The notes beneath the pieces are model-generated. The model searched no databases, was not told where the DNA came from, and saw only the letters and a list, made by a program, of their open reading frames with translations. A DNA stretch of 64,000 bases from Vulcaniibacterium gelatinicum (GTDB taxonomy: Bacteria > Pseudomonadota > Gammaproteobacteria > Xanthomonadales > Xanthomonadaceae): NCBI RefSeq assembly GCF_008033445.1, contig NZ_VNKO01000012.1, positions 28,683-92,682 on the forward strand. Reading direction: 5' to 3'. This document shows, piece by piece, positions 30,942-42,565 of this stretch. The position numbers were made by a program, and so were the translations under genes. The first letter of the stretch is position 1. Each line of letters starts with the position of its first letter.

Positions 30942-31421
30942 ATGACGCCGCGGCACCGCCCCGTCGGCCTGCACGCGCTCCGCGGCTTCTCGTTGGTCGA
31001 GGTGCTGCTGGTGGTGGCGCTGGTCGCCGTCGTCAGCCTGCTCGCGGCCGGCGCGGTGCGCGGCGGCTTCGAGGGCGTGGCGCTGCGCTCGGCGGCGAAG
31101 GAGGTCGCCGCGCAGCTGCGCTATACCCGGGCGCGGGCGATCGCGACCGGGCAGCCGCAGCGTTTCACCATCGACCCGCGCGCGCACGCCTGGACCGCGC
31201 CGGAAGGCCGCCACGGCGAATTGCCGGAGCAGCTCGGCATCGAGTTCATCGGCGCGCGCGAGGTGCAGCCGCGCGAGGGCGAGGGCGCGATCGTGTTCTT
31301 CCCCGACGGCGCCTCCACCGGCGGACGGATCCGGCTCGTCCGGCGCAGCGCGGCCTGGCAGGTGGACGTGACTTGGCTCACCGGCGAGGTGCGGTTGCGG
31401 CGCGCGGAGGCCATGCCGTGA
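30942..31421 (+). CDS. gspH: Minor pseudopilin GspH (XpsH)
   Basis: 159 residues. Short leader then RG-FSLVEVLLVVALVA, the type IV prepilin cleavage and helix motif with Glu at +5. The C-terminal GspH domain (about 50-150) includes AAQLRYTRARAIATGQPQ and IVFFPDGASTGG. Minor pseudopilin near the tip of the pseudopilus. Its stop overlaps the GTG start of gspI (GTGA). Confidence 0.92.
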   Translation: MTPRHRPVGLHALRGFSLVEVLLVVALVAVVSLLAAGAVRGGFEGVALRSAAKEVAAQLRYTRARAIATGQPQRFTIDPRAHAWTAPEGRHGELPEQLGIEFIGAREVQPREGEGAIVFFPDGASTGGRIRLVRRSAAWQVDVTWLTGEVRLRRAEAMP

Positions 31422-31843
31422 ACCGTCGCGCCGCCGGCTTCAGCCTGATCGAGGTGCTGGTCGCCTTCGGCGTGCTCGCGCTCGCGCTCACCTTCCTGCT
31501 CGGCACGCTCTCCAGCGGCACCCGCCAGGTGCGCTGGGCCGACGAGGCCGGACGCGCCGCGCTGCACGCGCAGTCGCTGCTCGACCAGGTCGGGGTGGGC
31601 GAGCCGCTGCGGCCGGGGATCGAGGAGGGCACGTTCGAGGAGGGCCGCTACCGCTGGACGCTGCAGGTCGAGCCCTGGCAGGACCCGGCCCGCGATCCGG
31701 CGCAGCCGCAGGATCCGGCCGCGCCGCAGCTGCTGCGCCTGGACCTGCAGGTGCAATGGCGCGACGGCGGTCCGCGCGAACGGCTGCACGTGCAGTCGCT
31801 GCGGCTGGCGGCGCCGGCGGCGGGGCAGGGGGTGCCGCCATGA
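31418..31843 (+). CDS. gspI: Minor pseudopilin GspI (XpsI)
   Basis: 141 residues starting at GTG ([20 protein letters not shown]). Prepilin site AG-FSLIE with Glu at +5. The rest is the variable globular domain with [21 protein letters not shown]. With GspJ and GspK it forms the tip complex that starts the pseudopilus. Overlaps gspH and gspJ by 4 bp each. Confidence 0.9.
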   Translation: MNRRAAGFSLIEVLVAFGVLALALTFLLGTLSSGTRQVRWADEAGRAALHAQSLLDQVGVGEPLRPGIEEGTFEEGRYRWTLQVEPWQDPARDPAQPQDPAAPQLLRLDLQVQWRDGGPRERLHVQSLRLAAPAAGQGVPP

Positions 31844-32478
31844 GACGCGCGCGCGGCTTCACCCTGATCGAGGTGCTGCTGGCGACCACGCTGCTGGCGC
31901 TGGGCCTGGCGCTCGCGCTCGCGACCCTGCGCGCGGCCACCGCCACGGTGCAGCGCGGCGAGGCGATCGCCGAGCGCAGCGAGCGCATGCGCGCGGTGGC
32001 GCAGTTCCTGCGCCGGCGCCTGGCCGGGGCGCGCCCGGTCGCGTTCGAGGTGGATCCCGACACCGGCGTGCCGCTGCGCTTCATCGGCGAGCCCGACCGC
32101 CTGCGTTTCGTCGCCGACCTGCCCGACTACCTCGGCCGCGGCGGCCCGTACATGCACGACCTGCAGTTGCACGAAGGCCAGGACGGGCTGGAGCTGCGCG
32201 TGGACCTGAAGATGGTGCTGGCCGGCCTGCTGGTCGAGGAACGGCCGCCGCGCGAGCCGGAGCTGCTGGCCTCCGGGCTGAAGGAGGTGCGCTTCCGCTA
32301 CCGCGCGCTGGACGAGCAGAACCGGCTCGGCGAATGGCAGGAGCGCTGGGAGTACGGCGACCGCCTGCCGCTGCAGGTCGAGGTCACCCTGCGCGACGCC
32401 GACGGCCGCGCCTGGCCGCCGCTGGTGGTGGCGCTGCCGCTGTCGGGCGGCGGCAACATCCTTGGAGGCGTGCCGTGA
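31840..32478 (+). CDS. gspJ: Minor pseudopilin GspJ (XpsJ)
   Basis: 212 residues; prepilin site [21 protein letters not shown]. The C-terminal domain contains the GspJ-like [24 protein letters not shown] and [17 protein letters not shown]. Part of the I-J-K pseudopilus tip. ATGA overlap with gspI and GTGA overlap with gspK indicate strict coupling. Confidence 0.92.
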   Translation: MRRARGFTLIEVLLATTLLALGLALALATLRAATATVQRGEAIAERSERMRAVAQFLRRRLAGARPVAFEVDPDTGVPLRFIGEPDRLRFVADLPDYLGRGGPYMHDLQLHEGQDGLELRVDLKMVLAGLLVEERPPREPELLASGLKEVRFRYRALDEQNRLGEWQERWEYGDRLPLQVEVTLRDADGRAWPPLVVALPLSGGGNILGGVP

Positions 32479-33356
32479 GCGCGCACGGCCAGCGCGGCGC
32501 GGCGCTGCTGCTGGTGCTGTGGCTGGTGACCCTGCTCACCGGCCTGATCGGCGCCTTCGCCCTGATCGCGAAGGTCGAAGGGCTGCAGGGCCGGGTGCTG
32601 CACCACGGCGTGATCGCCGCCCAGGCCGCGCGCGCCGGACTCGAATATGCAGTCGTGCGCGTGGCCGAGCAGGATCCGCGCCGGGCCTGGCTGGCCGATG
32701 GCCGCGAATATCCCTGGCGGTTCGGCGAAGCCGAAGTGCGGGTGCGGATCACCGACGAAGCCGGCAAGGTGGACCTGAACCTGGCCGACGCGCCGCTGCT
32801 GGCGGCGCTGTTCGAAGGCGCCGGCGCCGAGCCGTGGCAAGCGCGGCGGCTGGCCAATGCGGTGCTCGACTGGCGCGACGTGGATCCGCTCACCCAACCC
32901 GAGGGCGGCGCCGAGGATCCGGACTACGAGGCCGCGGGCCTGCCCTACGGGGCCAAGGACGCGGCCTTCGAGAGCGTGGCCGAACTCGAGCAGGTGCTGG
33001 GCATGACCCCGGCGCTGTACGCGAAGCTCGAACCGCACCTGACCGTGTACGCCGGCCGCATGCGCCCGGAGCCGGCGTTCGCCTCGGCGGAGGTGCTGGC
33101 GGCGATGGGGCTGGACGCGCAGCAGGTGCTGGCGCGGCGGCGGGCGTGGGATCCGGCTTCCGGCCTGCCCCCGCCGCAGCTCGACGGCACCCCGCTCGTG
33201 GCCGGAAACACCGGCACGTATAGTATCGAGAGCCGCGCACGCCTCCGCGATGGACGCGAGGCCATCCTGCGCGCCGTCGTCCGCAGCGGCGGGAATGCAG
33301 TGCCCGGATCGGCCTACACGCCGCTGCGTTGGGAGGAAGGAGCGATGCCACGATGA
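32475..33356 (+). CDS. gspK: Minor pseudopilin GspK (XpsK)
   Basis: 293 residues starting at GTG. The N-terminus [18 protein letters not shown] is the GspK type, which lacks Glu at +5 as expected for the tip pseudopilin. The large helical insertion and the [19 protein letters not shown] and [13 protein letters not shown] motifs (about 95-135) are diagnostic. It caps the pseudopilus and contacts substrates or the secretin. Confidence 0.93.
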   Translation: MSAHGQRGAALLLVLWLVTLLTGLIGAFALIAKVEGLQGRVLHHGVIAAQAARAGLEYAVVRVAEQDPRRAWLADGREYPWRFGEAEVRVRITDEAGKVDLNLADAPLLAALFEGAGAEPWQARRLANAVLDWRDVDPLTQPEGGAEDPDYEAAGLPYGAKDAAFESVAELEQVLGMTPALYAKLEPHLTVYAGRMRPEPAFASAEVLAAMGLDAQQVLARRRAWDPASGLPPPQLDGTPLVAGNTGTYSIESRARLRDGREAILRAVVRSGGNAVPGSAYTPLRWEEGAMPR

Positions 33357-34501
33357 GCGCGCTGCGCGAGAGCGTCAGCCGTCTGCAGACCCGGATCCGG
33401 CCCGGGGCGGGCGGCTTTTTCGCGTGGTGGGCGCGCGCGCTCGCCGCCTGGCTGCCGGCGCGCTGGCGCCAGGCCTTGCGCGCCGGCCAGGAGCGCCTGC
33501 TGCTGGTGGAGCAGGCCGACGGCCTGCTGCTGCGGCGCCAGCATGCCGAGGGCATGGACGATCTCGGCCGGCTCCCGGCCGCCGCCGACCTCGCCTTCGC
33601 CGAGGACGCGCTGGGCCCGCTGCTCGGGCCGGCGGTAGCCGACCTGCCGCGCTGGCTGCTGCTGCCCGCCGGCGCCGGCCTGCGCCGCACCCTGACGCTA
33701 CCGGCCGCGGCCGCCGAGCGCCTGCGCGAGGTGGTCGCGTTCGAGATCGAGCGCCAGACCCCGTTCGCCGCCGATGCGGTGGCCTTCGACGCGCGCGTGC
33801 TCGGCCGCCGTGGCGAGGGCCAGATCGAGGCCGAGCTGGTGGTGGTGCCGCGCGCGACGCTGCAGGCGCAGTTGCAGGGGCTGGGCCCGCTGGCCGCCAC
33901 GCTCTCGGGCGTGGACCTGGCCGATAGCGCCGGCATGCCGCTCGACGTGAACCTGCTGCCGCCGGCCCAACGCGTGCGACGCAGCGACCCATGGCGGACC
34001 TGGAACATCGCCTTCGCGGCGGTGGCGCTGGTGGCCCTGGTGGCGGGCCTGTGGCAGGTGCTGGACAACCGCCGCGCCGCCGTCGAAGCGCTGCAGGCGC
34101 GGGTGAAGGCGCTCGAAGGCCCGGCCGCACGCGCCGCGGCGCAACGCCAGCGCCTGGCCGACGCGGTCGCCGGCCAGGTCTATCTCGACCGCCTGCGTGC
34201 CGGCCGCCCGAGCGCGATCGAGGTGATGGACGAACTCAGCCGCCGCCTGCCGGACAGCACCTACCTGGAGAAGCTCGCGATCGAGGGCGACCGCCTGTTG
34301 CTGATCGGCCTGAGCAGCGAGGCCTCGGCGCTGGTCGCGCGCCTGGAGGGCTCGAAGCTGTGGCGCGCGCCGGCGCTCACCGGCGCGCTGCAGCCCGACC
34401 CGCGCACCCGCCGCGACCGGTTCACCCTGACCGCGGAACTCGCGGTGACCGCACCGCCCAAGGAGGCCGCCGATGCCGGCAACGCCCGCGCCGGTCGCTG
34501 A
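33353..34501 (+). CDS. gspL: Type II secretion protein GspL (XpsL)
   Basis: 382 residues. The N-terminal actin-like cytoplasmic part (about 45-215: [34 protein letters not shown]) binds GspE. One membrane helix (about 222-242: [20 protein letters not shown]), a short coiled coil and a periplasmic ferredoxin-like PilN-type domain follow (about 285-370). It couples the ATPase to the platform together with GspM. ATGA overlap with gspK; overlaps gspM by 29 bp. Confidence 0.9.
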   Translation: MSALRESVSRLQTRIRPGAGGFFAWWARALAAWLPARWRQALRAGQERLLLVEQADGLLLRRQHAEGMDDLGRLPAAADLAFAEDALGPLLGPAVADLPRWLLLPAGAGLRRTLTLPAAAAERLREVVAFEIERQTPFAADAVAFDARVLGRRGEGQIEAELVVVPRATLQAQLQGLGPLAATLSGVDLADSAGMPLDVNLLPPAQRVRRSDPWRTWNIAFAAVALVALVAGLWQVLDNRRAAVEALQARVKALEGPAARAAAQRQRLADAVAGQVYLDRLRAGRPSAIEVMDELSRRLPDSTYLEKLAIEGDRLLLIGLSSEASALVARLEGSKLWRAPALTGALQPDPRTRRDRFTLTAELAVTAPPKEAADAGNARAGR

Positions 34502-35096
34502 CCGCGACCGCTGGCTCGCGCTCGCGCTGCTGCTCGGCGCGCTTGCGCTCGCCTACCTGCTGCTGGTGCACCCGTGGTGGACGGTGCCGATGCGCGAGGC
34601 CAATGCGCGCATCCAGGCGCTGCAGCAGCGCGAACTGCGCTTGCGCACCGAGCTCGAACTGGCGCCGGAGGTCGAGCGGCGGCTGGCGGAGGTGGAGGCG
34701 CAGCGGCGCGTGCGCGCCGGCTTCCTGCCCGAGAGCACGCCCGAGCTGGCGACCGCCGGGCTGGTGCAGCGGCTGGAGACCGTGGTCGCCCAGGCCAGCC
34801 CCGGCAACCGCAGCTGCGCGATCACCAACCGCTCACCCCTGACCGAGTCGCGCCCGGGGCGCTTTCCACGCGTGACCGTGCAGGTGCGGCTGCGCTGCGG
34901 CGCGCCGGAACTGGCGGCGGTGCTGCACGCGCTCGAAGGCGGCACCCCGCGCATGTTCGTGGACAACCTCAACGTGCTCGCCCAGCGCTATTTCTTCATG
35001 GCCGGCCAGGCCGGCGGCGGCAGCGGCGGCCTGGACGTGAGCTTCGACCTGTACGGCTACATCGCCCCGGGCGGGGAGGCGGCGCGTGCGCGTTGA
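34473..35096 (+). CDS. gspM: Type II secretion protein GspM (XpsM)
   Basis: 207 residues: one N-terminal membrane helix (about 14-32: WLALALLLGALALAYLLLV), a heptad-like helix (about 38-75), then a periplasmic ferredoxin-like domain. The end is glycine-rich (GGGSGGLDVSFDLYGYI). Partner of GspL in the platform. The start lies inside the end of gspL, 29 bp before its stop. Confidence 0.88.
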   Translation: MPATPAPVADRDRWLALALLLGALALAYLLLVHPWWTVPMREANARIQALQQRELRLRTELELAPEVERRLAEVEAQRRVRAGFLPESTPELATAGLVQRLETVVAQASPGNRSCAITNRSPLTESRPGRFPRVTVQVRLRCGAPELAAVLHALEGGTPRMFVDNLNVLAQRYFFMAGQAGGGSGGLDVSFDLYGYIAPGGEAARAR

Positions 35097-35886
35097 CCGG
35101 ATCGGCCTGCGCACCTGGCTGCTGGCGGTGCTCGCCGGCTGGGCGCTGTTGGTGTGGCTGCTGGCGCTGGCCGGCATGGGCGGGCGGATCGCGCCGGTCG
35201 CGCCCGATCCGGCGCGCATGCAGCGCCTGCCGGCCTTGCCTCCGCCGCCGCCGGAGCGGATCGGCCCGCTCGGCCAGTATGCCGAGATCGGCGCGCGGCC
35301 GCTGTTCTCGGAGAACCGCCGTCCGCAGCCGTTCGTGATCGCCGGTGCGGGCGAGGGCGAGGCGGGCGGCGCCAGCTTCGACTTTGTCCTGAGCAGCGTG
35401 CTGCTGACCCCGAGCGTGCGCCTGGCGATCCTGCAGCCCAGCGCCGGAGGCGAGCCGGTGCGGGTGCGCGAGGGCGAGGCGCCCAAGGGCGCCGAGAGCT
35501 GGCGGCTGGTGTCGCTGGAACCGCGCGCGGCGGTGTTCGTGGGCCCCGAGGGTGAGCGCCGCCTGGAGCTGCGCCTGTTCGACGGCCGCGGCGGGCAGGC
35601 GCCGGCGCCGCAGCCGCCGGTGGTGACCGAAACCGTGGAACGCCCGGGGCCGCAGGGGCCGGCCGAGGTGGATCCGGGCACGGGCGGGGCGGCCAAGCCC
35701 GAACCCGCGCCCACCCCCGCGCCGGCCACCGCCGCCGCGCCGACGATCACGCCCGAGCAGCAGATGGAAGCCATCCGCCGCCGCATCGAGGCGCGCCGCG
35801 CGCAACTGCGCGCCGAGGCCTTGCGGCAGCAGCAACAGACCCCGCCTCCCGTACCGGCACCGAAGCCGGACGCCCAGAACCGATGA
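35086..35886 (+). CDS. xpsN: XpsN-type secretion protein (GspC-like function)
   Basis: 266 residues starting at GTG. One N-terminal membrane helix (about 9-31), then a periplasmic HR-like module (about 60-165: EIGARPLFSENRRPQP, FVLSSVLLTPSVRLAIL) resembling the homology region of GspC/PilP, which contacts the secretin. A Pro/Ala-rich stretch follows (about 172-225) and a charged C-terminal helix (ITPEQQMEAIRRRIEARR). In Xanthomonas XpsN bridges the XpsL/M platform and XpsD. No canonical gspC is in the window, fitting that replacement. Confidence 0.85.
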   Translation: MRVDRIGLRTWLLAVLAGWALLVWLLALAGMGGRIAPVAPDPARMQRLPALPPPPPERIGPLGQYAEIGARPLFSENRRPQPFVIAGAGEGEAGGASFDFVLSSVLLTPSVRLAILQPSAGGEPVRVREGEAPKGAESWRLVSLEPRAAVFVGPEGERRLELRLFDGRGGQAPAPQPPVVTETVERPGPQGPAEVDPGTGGAAKPEPAPTPAPATAAAPTITPEQQMEAIRRRIEARRAQLRAEALRQQQQTPPPVPAPKPDAQNR

Positions 35887-38087
35887 GTGCGCGCATGAAC
35901 GCCCGAACGCCCTTCGCTCTTCCGGCCCGTTTCACGGCCGCCATCCTCGCCGGGATCCTGGCCGGCTGCGCGAGCACGCCCACGCCGACCATGCAGCGCA
36001 GCCCGCAGCTGCACCGCCCCGCCGAGGCCGCGCGCACCGTGCCGCTGGCCGAATCCGCGCCGCCGCAGCCGGCCGGCGCGCAGCCGCAGCTGCACCGCGG
36101 CAGCGGCGAGGTGATCAACCGCAGCGCCGCCGCGGCCCCGCCGCCGAGCCTGGGCGCCAGCTCGGGTGCGGCCACCTTCAACTTCGAGGGCGAGTCGCTG
36201 CACGCCGTGGTCAAGGCGATCCTCGGCGACATGCTCGGCCAGAACTACGTGATCGCGCCGGGCGTGCAGGGCACGGTGACCCTCGCCACGCCCAGGCCGG
36301 TCAGCCCGGCCCAGGCGCTGAGCCTGCTGGAGATGGTGCTGGGTTGGAACAACGCGCGCCTGGTGTACGTGGACGGCCGCTACAACATCGTCCCCGCCGA
36401 CGCCGCGCTCGCCGGCACCGTGGCGCCGCGCACCGGCCCGCCCGCGCTCGCGCGCGGCTTCGAGGTGCGGGTGGTGCCGCTGCGCTACATCTCCGCCACC
36501 GAGATGGAGAAGCTGCTCAAACCCTACGCGCGCCAGAACGCGGTGGTGAGCGTGGAGCCCGCGCGCAACATCATCACCATCGCCGGCACCCGCGCCGAAC
36601 TCGAGAACTACCTGCGCACGATCGAGATCTTCGACGTGGACTGGCTCGCCGGCATGTCGGTGGGCGTGTTCCCGCTGCGCTCGGGCCGCGCCAGCAAGGT
36701 GGTGGCCGACCTGGAAAAGGTGTTCGGCGAGCAGAGCAAGTCGCCGGTCGCGGGCATGTTCCGTTTCATGCCGCTGGAGGGCGCCAACGCGGTGCTGGTG
36801 ATCACCCCGCAGCCGCGCTACCTCGACCAGATCCAGCAGTGGATCGAGCGCATCGACGGCGCCGGCGACGCGGTGCAGCTGTTCTCCTACGAGCTCAAGT
36901 ACGTCAAGGCCAAGGACCTGGCCGAGCGCCTGGCCGACGTGTTCGGCGGCGGCCGCGGTGGTGGCGGCGGCGGGGATGCTGGCCCGCCCTCGCTGATGCC
37001 GGGCACCGAGCCCACCGAGATCAAGGATCCGGGCATGCAGGGCGGCACCAGCAGCGCCCCGGTCGGCGGCCTGGGCCAGGGCCAGCTCTCGCTCTCCCAG
37101 CGCGGCGGCGGCGACGGCAGCGTCACCCTCGAGGTCAACGGCGGGCGCGTGGGCGTGTCGGCGGTGGACGAGACCAACACCCTGCTGGTGCGCGCCACCC
37201 CGGCGCAGTGGGCCTCGATCCGCGACGTGATCGAGCGCCTGGACGTGATGCCCTCCCAGGTGCACATCGAGGCGCAGGTGGTCGAGGTCGCGCTCACCGG
37301 CGACCTCAAGTACGGCGTCAACTGGTTCTTCGAGAATGCGATCACGCCCGACGCGCTGCGCCAGCGCGCGCAGGGCCGCGGCATCTGGGGCGACATCTCC
37401 GGCAGCGTCGGCGGAATCAGCGTGGACGAGGACGGCAACGTCAGCGGCGGTCTGACCTGGAGCTTCCTCGGCCGCAACGCGCTGGCGGTGATCAACGCCC
37501 TCGACCAGGTCACCGACCTGCGCCTGCTGCAGACCCCGTCGGTGATGGTGCGCAACAACGCCGAGGCCAACTTCAACGTCGGCAGCCGGATCCCGATCTC
37601 GTCGGTGAACTTCATCCCCGGCACCGGCGGCGACGCCGGCAGCCGCTTCAGCCAGGTGCAGTACCTGGAAACCGGCGTGATCCTGAAGGTGCGCCCGCGC
37701 GTCACCCGCGACGGCATGGTGTTCCTGGACATCGTCCAGGAGATCAGCTCGCCGGGCGGCGAACCCGACCAGAACGGCAACGTGCGCATCAACACCCGCC
37801 GGCTCAAGACCGAGGCCGCGATCCAGAGCGGCGAGACGATCATGCTCGCCGGCCTGATCAGCGACGGCGTGACCAACGGCTCCTCGGGCGTGCCCGGCCT
37901 GAGCCGGATCCCGATCCTGGGCGGCCTGTTCGGCACCAGGACCGCGCGCAACGACCGCAGCGAGGTGATCATCCTGCTGACGCCGACCATCCTCCGCGAC
38001 CCGCAGGAAGCGCGGAAGCTGACCGACGAATACGGCCAGCGCTTCCGCGCCCTGGAGCCCTTGCGCCGCCCGCCGCAGACGCAGTGA
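35883..38087 (+). CDS. gspD: Type II secretion secretin GspD (XpsD), lipoprotein
   Basis: 734 residues. Signal peptide ends LAGC (Cys about 29), so the secretin is a lipoprotein, as XpsD is. The N0 domain (about 97-165: FNFEGESLHAVVKAIL), N1-N3 domains (about 190-420) with a glycine-rich insertion in N3 (FGGGRGGGGGG), and the secretin domain (about 440-700: TPSVMVRNNAEANFNVG, TGVILKVRPRV, LAGLISDGV) are all present. It forms the outer-membrane channel. The start overlaps the xpsN stop (ATGA). The stop overlaps the next start (GTGA). Confidence 0.95.
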   Translation: MSARMNARTPFALPARFTAAILAGILAGCASTPTPTMQRSPQLHRPAEAARTVPLAESAPPQPAGAQPQLHRGSGEVINRSAAAAPPPSLGASSGAATFNFEGESLHAVVKAILGDMLGQNYVIAPGVQGTVTLATPRPVSPAQALSLLEMVLGWNNARLVYVDGRYNIVPADAALAGTVAPRTGPPALARGFEVRVVPLRYISATEMEKLLKPYARQNAVVSVEPARNIITIAGTRAELENYLRTIEIFDVDWLAGMSVGVFPLRSGRASKVVADLEKVFGEQSKSPVAGMFRFMPLEGANAVLVITPQPRYLDQIQQWIERIDGAGDAVQLFSYELKYVKAKDLAERLADVFGGGRGGGGGGDAGPPSLMPGTEPTEIKDPGMQGGTSSAPVGGLGQGQLSLSQRGGGDGSVTLEVNGGRVGVSAVDETNTLLVRATPAQWASIRDVIERLDVMPSQVHIEAQVVEVALTGDLKYGVNWFFENAITPDALRQRAQGRGIWGDISGSVGGISVDEDGNVSGGLTWSFLGRNALAVINALDQVTDLRLLQTPSVMVRNNAEANFNVGSRIPISSVNFIPGTGGDAGSRFSQVQYLETGVILKVRPRVTRDGMVFLDIVQEISSPGGEPDQNGNVRINTRRLKTEAAIQSGETIMLAGLISDGVTNGSSGVPGLSRIPILGGLFGTRTARNDRSEVIILLTPTILRDPQEARKLTDEYGQRFRALEPLRRPPQTQ

Positions 38088-38989
38088 GCCCGACGCCCGA
38101 AGCGCTGCCGGTCGTGCTGCTGCCGGTGGGCGTGGACGAGGACGCGCTGGACGCGTGCCTGGCCGCGCTCGAGGCCGGCACGCCGCCGGGTACCCGGGTC
38201 TGGCTCGCCGACGACGCCCAGGCCGGCCCGCGCGGACAGGCCATCGTCGAGCGCTGGCTGCGCCGCACCCGGCTGCAGGCGCACTACACGCGCCGGCAGC
38301 GCCCGGTGGGCGAGGTGGCGCACCTGCACGAGGTGCTGGCCGCCTGCGGTGAGGCCGACGTGGTGGTGCTGGCGCCGGACACGCGGCCGGCACCGGGCTG
38401 GCTGGGCGAACTCGCCGCGTGCCTGGCGCGCGATGCCGCGATCGCCACCGCCACGCCGTGGAGCAACGCCGGTGAGGCCGCGGCCTGGCCACGCTGCGGC
38501 GAGATCAATCCGCTGCCCGACGATCCCGAGCGCCTGGCCCGTGCCTGCGCCGCGCTGCCGCCGCGGCATCCGGAACTGCCGGCCGCGGTGAGCCACGCCG
38601 TGGCCCTGCGCGGTAGTGCGCGCCGCCGCGCGGGCGGGCTGGACGCGGAGAGTTTCGGCAGCTGGTATGCCGCGCTCACGGATCTGTCGCTGCGCCTGGC
38701 CGGCCTGGGCTGGCGCAACGTGCTGTGCGAGACCTGCTTCGTCGCGCGCTCGGGCGAGGGCGCGCCGGCCGATGGCGACCTCGACACGCTGGCCGCGCGC
38801 TGGCCCGGCTGGCATGCGCGCCTGGCGCAGTTCCTGATGGACGATCCGCTGCACGAGCTGCGCCAGGCGCTGGCGCGGTTGCAGGCGACGGTCGGCCCCG
38901 CCTCGCCGCAGCGCGAGCTGTTCCCCGCTCCGCCGGCTCCGCTCCCGTCCGCGGGGGAGGGCCGGGAAGAGGAGGACGCGCGTGCCTGA
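38084..38989 (+). CDS. Glycosyltransferase-like protein (GT-A/GT2 type) coupled to gspD
   Basis: 301 residues from GTG overlapping the gspD stop. The fold pattern is that of family 2 glycosyltransferases: PVVLLPVGVDEDALDACL at the start, VVVLAPDTRPAPGWL (about 90-105) in the place of the DxD strand, and a later TDLSLRLAGLGWRNVLCE. The classic DxD is reduced to D-T-R, so activity is not certain. The tail (about 285-301, PLPSAGEGREEED) is read from a GC-rich repeat-like sequence, i.e. a recent extension. It precedes a second glycosyltransferase overlapping by 8 bp. Confidence 0.7.
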   Translation: MSPTPEALPVVLLPVGVDEDALDACLAALEAGTPPGTRVWLADDAQAGPRGQAIVERWLRRTRLQAHYTRRQRPVGEVAHLHEVLAACGEADVVVLAPDTRPAPGWLGELAACLARDAAIATATPWSNAGEAAAWPRCGEINPLPDDPERLARACAALPPRHPELPAAVSHAVALRGSARRRAGGLDAESFGSWYAALTDLSLRLAGLGWRNVLCETCFVARSGEGAPADGDLDTLAARWPGWHARLAQFLMDDPLHELRQALARLQATVGPASPQRELFPAPPAPLPSAGEGREEEDARA

Positions 38990-39824
38990 CATCGCCGCCA
39001 TCGTCGTCACCCACCGCAGCGTCGCCAGCATCGACGACTGCCTGCGGCGCCTGCGCGATGCCGCGGAGGTGGCCGAGATCCGGGTGGTGGACAACGCCTC
39101 CGACGACGGCACGCTCGCGATCGTGCAGCGCCATGCCGCACGCGATCCGCGCGTGCGCTTCATCGCCAATCCCGACAACCCCGGGTTCGCCGTCGCCTGC
39201 AACCAGGGCGCGGCCGACAGCCGCGCGCCGTGGCTGGCCTTCGTCAATCCCGACTGCCTGGTCGAGCCCGACACGCTGGCGCGCCTGCGCGCGCACGCGC
39301 AGGGCGCCAGCGCGGCGCTGGTGGGCGCCGACCTGGTGGACGAGCAGGGCCGGCGCGACGCCGCCGCGCGCCGGCGCGACCCCGACTTCGCCCGCATGCT
39401 GCGTGCGCCCGCGGCGGCCCGGCTCGGCGTGGCGATGGACCCCGCGTGCACGCTGCAGCCGGTGGATGCGGTCTCCGGGGCGCTGATGCTGCTGCCGCGC
39501 GCGCTGTTCGCGGCGCTCGGCGGCTTCGACGAGGGCTACCGCCTGCACGCCGAGGACCTGGACCTGTGCCGCCGCGCGCGCCTGGCCGGTGCCCGGGTCC
39601 TGGTCGCCAACGACGTCACCGTGGTGCACCTGCGCGGCGTGTCCTCGCGCTCGCGCCCGCTGTTCGTCGAATGGCACAAGCACCGCGGCCTGTGGCGCTA
39701 CTTCCGCAAGTTCGAGGCCCCCCGCCACGGCCCCCTGCTCCACGCCGCCGTCTTCCTCGCCATCTGCCTGCACTTTCCGCTGGCGGCGGCCAGGCGTTTC
39801 CTGGCCACGGATTCACACGGATGA
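38982..39824 (+). CDS. Family 2 glycosyltransferase (rhamnosyltransferase-like)
   Basis: 280 residues from a GTG with GGAAGAGGAGG upstream. GT2 motifs: IAAIVVTHRS (4-13), VDNASDDGT (36-44), NPGFAVACNQGA (62-73), FVNPDCLVEPD (83-93, the NPD acting as DxD), GALMLLPRALFAALGGFDEGY and AEDLDLCRRARLAG (about 185-205), the WbbL/WcaA type layout. It likely adds a sugar (perhaps rhamnose) to a surface polysaccharide. The last residues (ATDSHG) and the stop are encoded by a dispersed CACGGAT repeat, so the original C-terminus was probably different. Confidence 0.85.
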   Translation: MPDIAAIVVTHRSVASIDDCLRRLRDAAEVAEIRVVDNASDDGTLAIVQRHAARDPRVRFIANPDNPGFAVACNQGAADSRAPWLAFVNPDCLVEPDTLARLRAHAQGASAALVGADLVDEQGRRDAAARRRDPDFARMLRAPAAARLGVAMDPACTLQPVDAVSGALMLLPRALFAALGGFDEGYRLHAEDLDLCRRARLAGARVLVANDVTVVHLRGVSSRSRPLFVEWHKHRGLWRYFRKFEAPRHGPLLHAAVFLAICLHFPLAAARRFLATDSHG

Positions 39825-39929
39825 ACCCGGATGGAACAAAAGCTTTTTTGCCACGGATTTACACGGACGAACACGGATAAAGCAAAAGCGCTTTTTATTC
39901 AAAAAGCCTTATCCGTGTTAATCCGTGGC
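39804..39929. repeat. CACGGAT repeat cluster: two direct copies and one inverted
   Basis: Direct copies at 39804-39833 and 39850-39879 (GCCACGGATTxACACGGA...), each followed by a short AAAGCTTTT-like tract, and an inverted copy at 39910-39929 (ATCCGTGTTAATCCGTGGC). The first copy supplies the stop codon of the upstream glycosyltransferase; the last ends 12 bp from the pyrF stop (39942). It lies exactly between convergent genes. Confidence 0.85.
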
Positions 39930-39941
39930 CAAAAACGCTTC

Positions 39942-40754
39942 TCACCGATAGCGATTGATCTGATCGCGCAGCGCCCGCGCCGCGGCGGCCGCGGCGGCGG
40001 CGAAGTCGTCGCCTTGCGAGGCGTACAGGATCGCGCGCGAGCTGCTGACGATCAGGCCGGTGCCGTCGGCGGTCTTCGCGTTGCGCACCACCGCCGCGAC
40101 GTCGCCGCCCTGGGCGCCGACGCCGGGGACGAGGAAGGGCAGGTCGCCGACGATCGCGCGCACCTCGGCCAGCTGCGCCGGCCAGGTGGCGCCGACCACC
40201 AGCGCGCAGTTGCCGTGCGCGTTCCACTCCCGCGCCACCAGCCCGGCGACGTGCTGGTACAGCGGGCGGCCGCCGACGCGCAGGTCCTGCAGGTCGCCCG
40301 CGCCCGGGTTCGAGGTCCGGCACAGCACCACCACGCCCTTGTCGGCGCGATCCAGGAACGGCTGCAGCGAATCGCGGCCCAGGTACGGGTTCACCGTCAC
40401 CGCGTCGGCGCGGTAGCGGTCGAAGGCCTCGGCGGCATAGTGCTGCGCGGTGCTGCCGATGTCGCCGCGCTTGCTGTCCAGGATCAGCGGGATGCCGGGG
40501 TGCGCGGCGTGGACATGGGCGATCAGCCGCGCCAGCGCGTCCTCGGCGCCGAGCGCGGCGAAGTGGGCGATCTGCGGCTTGAACGCGCACACGTAGGGCG
40601 CGGTGGCGTCCACGATCGCGCGGCAGAATCCGAACACCGCGTCGGCATCGCCCGCGAACCGGGCCGGGAACCGCGCCGGCTCCGGATCGAGCCCGACGCA
40701 GACCAGCGACCCCGCCTGCTCCCACCGCCGTCGCAGCTGCTGCATGAACCCCAT
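39942..40754 (-). CDS. pyrF: Orotidine 5'-phosphate decarboxylase (type 2)
   Basis: 270 residues from the ATG at 40754 ([11 protein letters not shown]); a start 10 codons upstream overlaps repeat DNA. Last step of UMP synthesis. The active-site segment [16 protein letters not shown] (about 90-105) with the catalytic Lys is typical of the longer, type 2 OMP decarboxylases. [13 protein letters not shown] and the phosphate-binding [11 protein letters not shown] also fit. It is flanked on both sides by dispersed repeats. Confidence 0.94.
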   Translation of the reverse strand: MGFMQQLRRRWEQAGSLVCVGLDPEPARFPARFAGDADAVFGFCRAIVDATAPYVCAFKPQIAHFAALGAEDALARLIAHVHAAHPGIPLILDSKRGDIGSTAQHYAAEAFDRYRADAVTVNPYLGRDSLQPFLDRADKGVVVLCRTSNPGAGDLQDLRVGGRPLYQHVAGLVAREWNAHGNCALVVGATWPAQLAEVRAIVGDLPFLVPGVGAQGGDVAAVVRNAKTADGTGLIVSSSRAILYASQGDDFAAAAAAAARALRDQINRYR

Positions 40755-40779
40755 GTCGGACCCCCGGTTCCTGTTCCTG

Positions 40780-40810
40780 GCCACGGATCAAGGCAGATGA
40801 GCACGGATCA
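40780..40810 (+). repeat. Degenerate CACGGAT repeat copy
   Basis: GCCACGGATCAAGGCAGATG followed by AGCACGGATCA, between the start of pyrF and the stop of ettA (40832). The middle unit has drifted. No inverted partner is seen; a T-rich GGCTTTTTTGAATG follows, giving a possible terminator-like context. Confidence 0.6.
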
Positions 40811-40831
40811 GGCTTTTTTGAATGAAAGCCC

Positions 40832-42493
<1,662 letters not shown>

Positions 42494-42565
42494 GCAGGCT
42501 CCGCAGGGCAGACGCCGGCGGCCTGCGCGGGGGCAGGGCCGGCGGAGGGAATCGGGATGGGGGCG

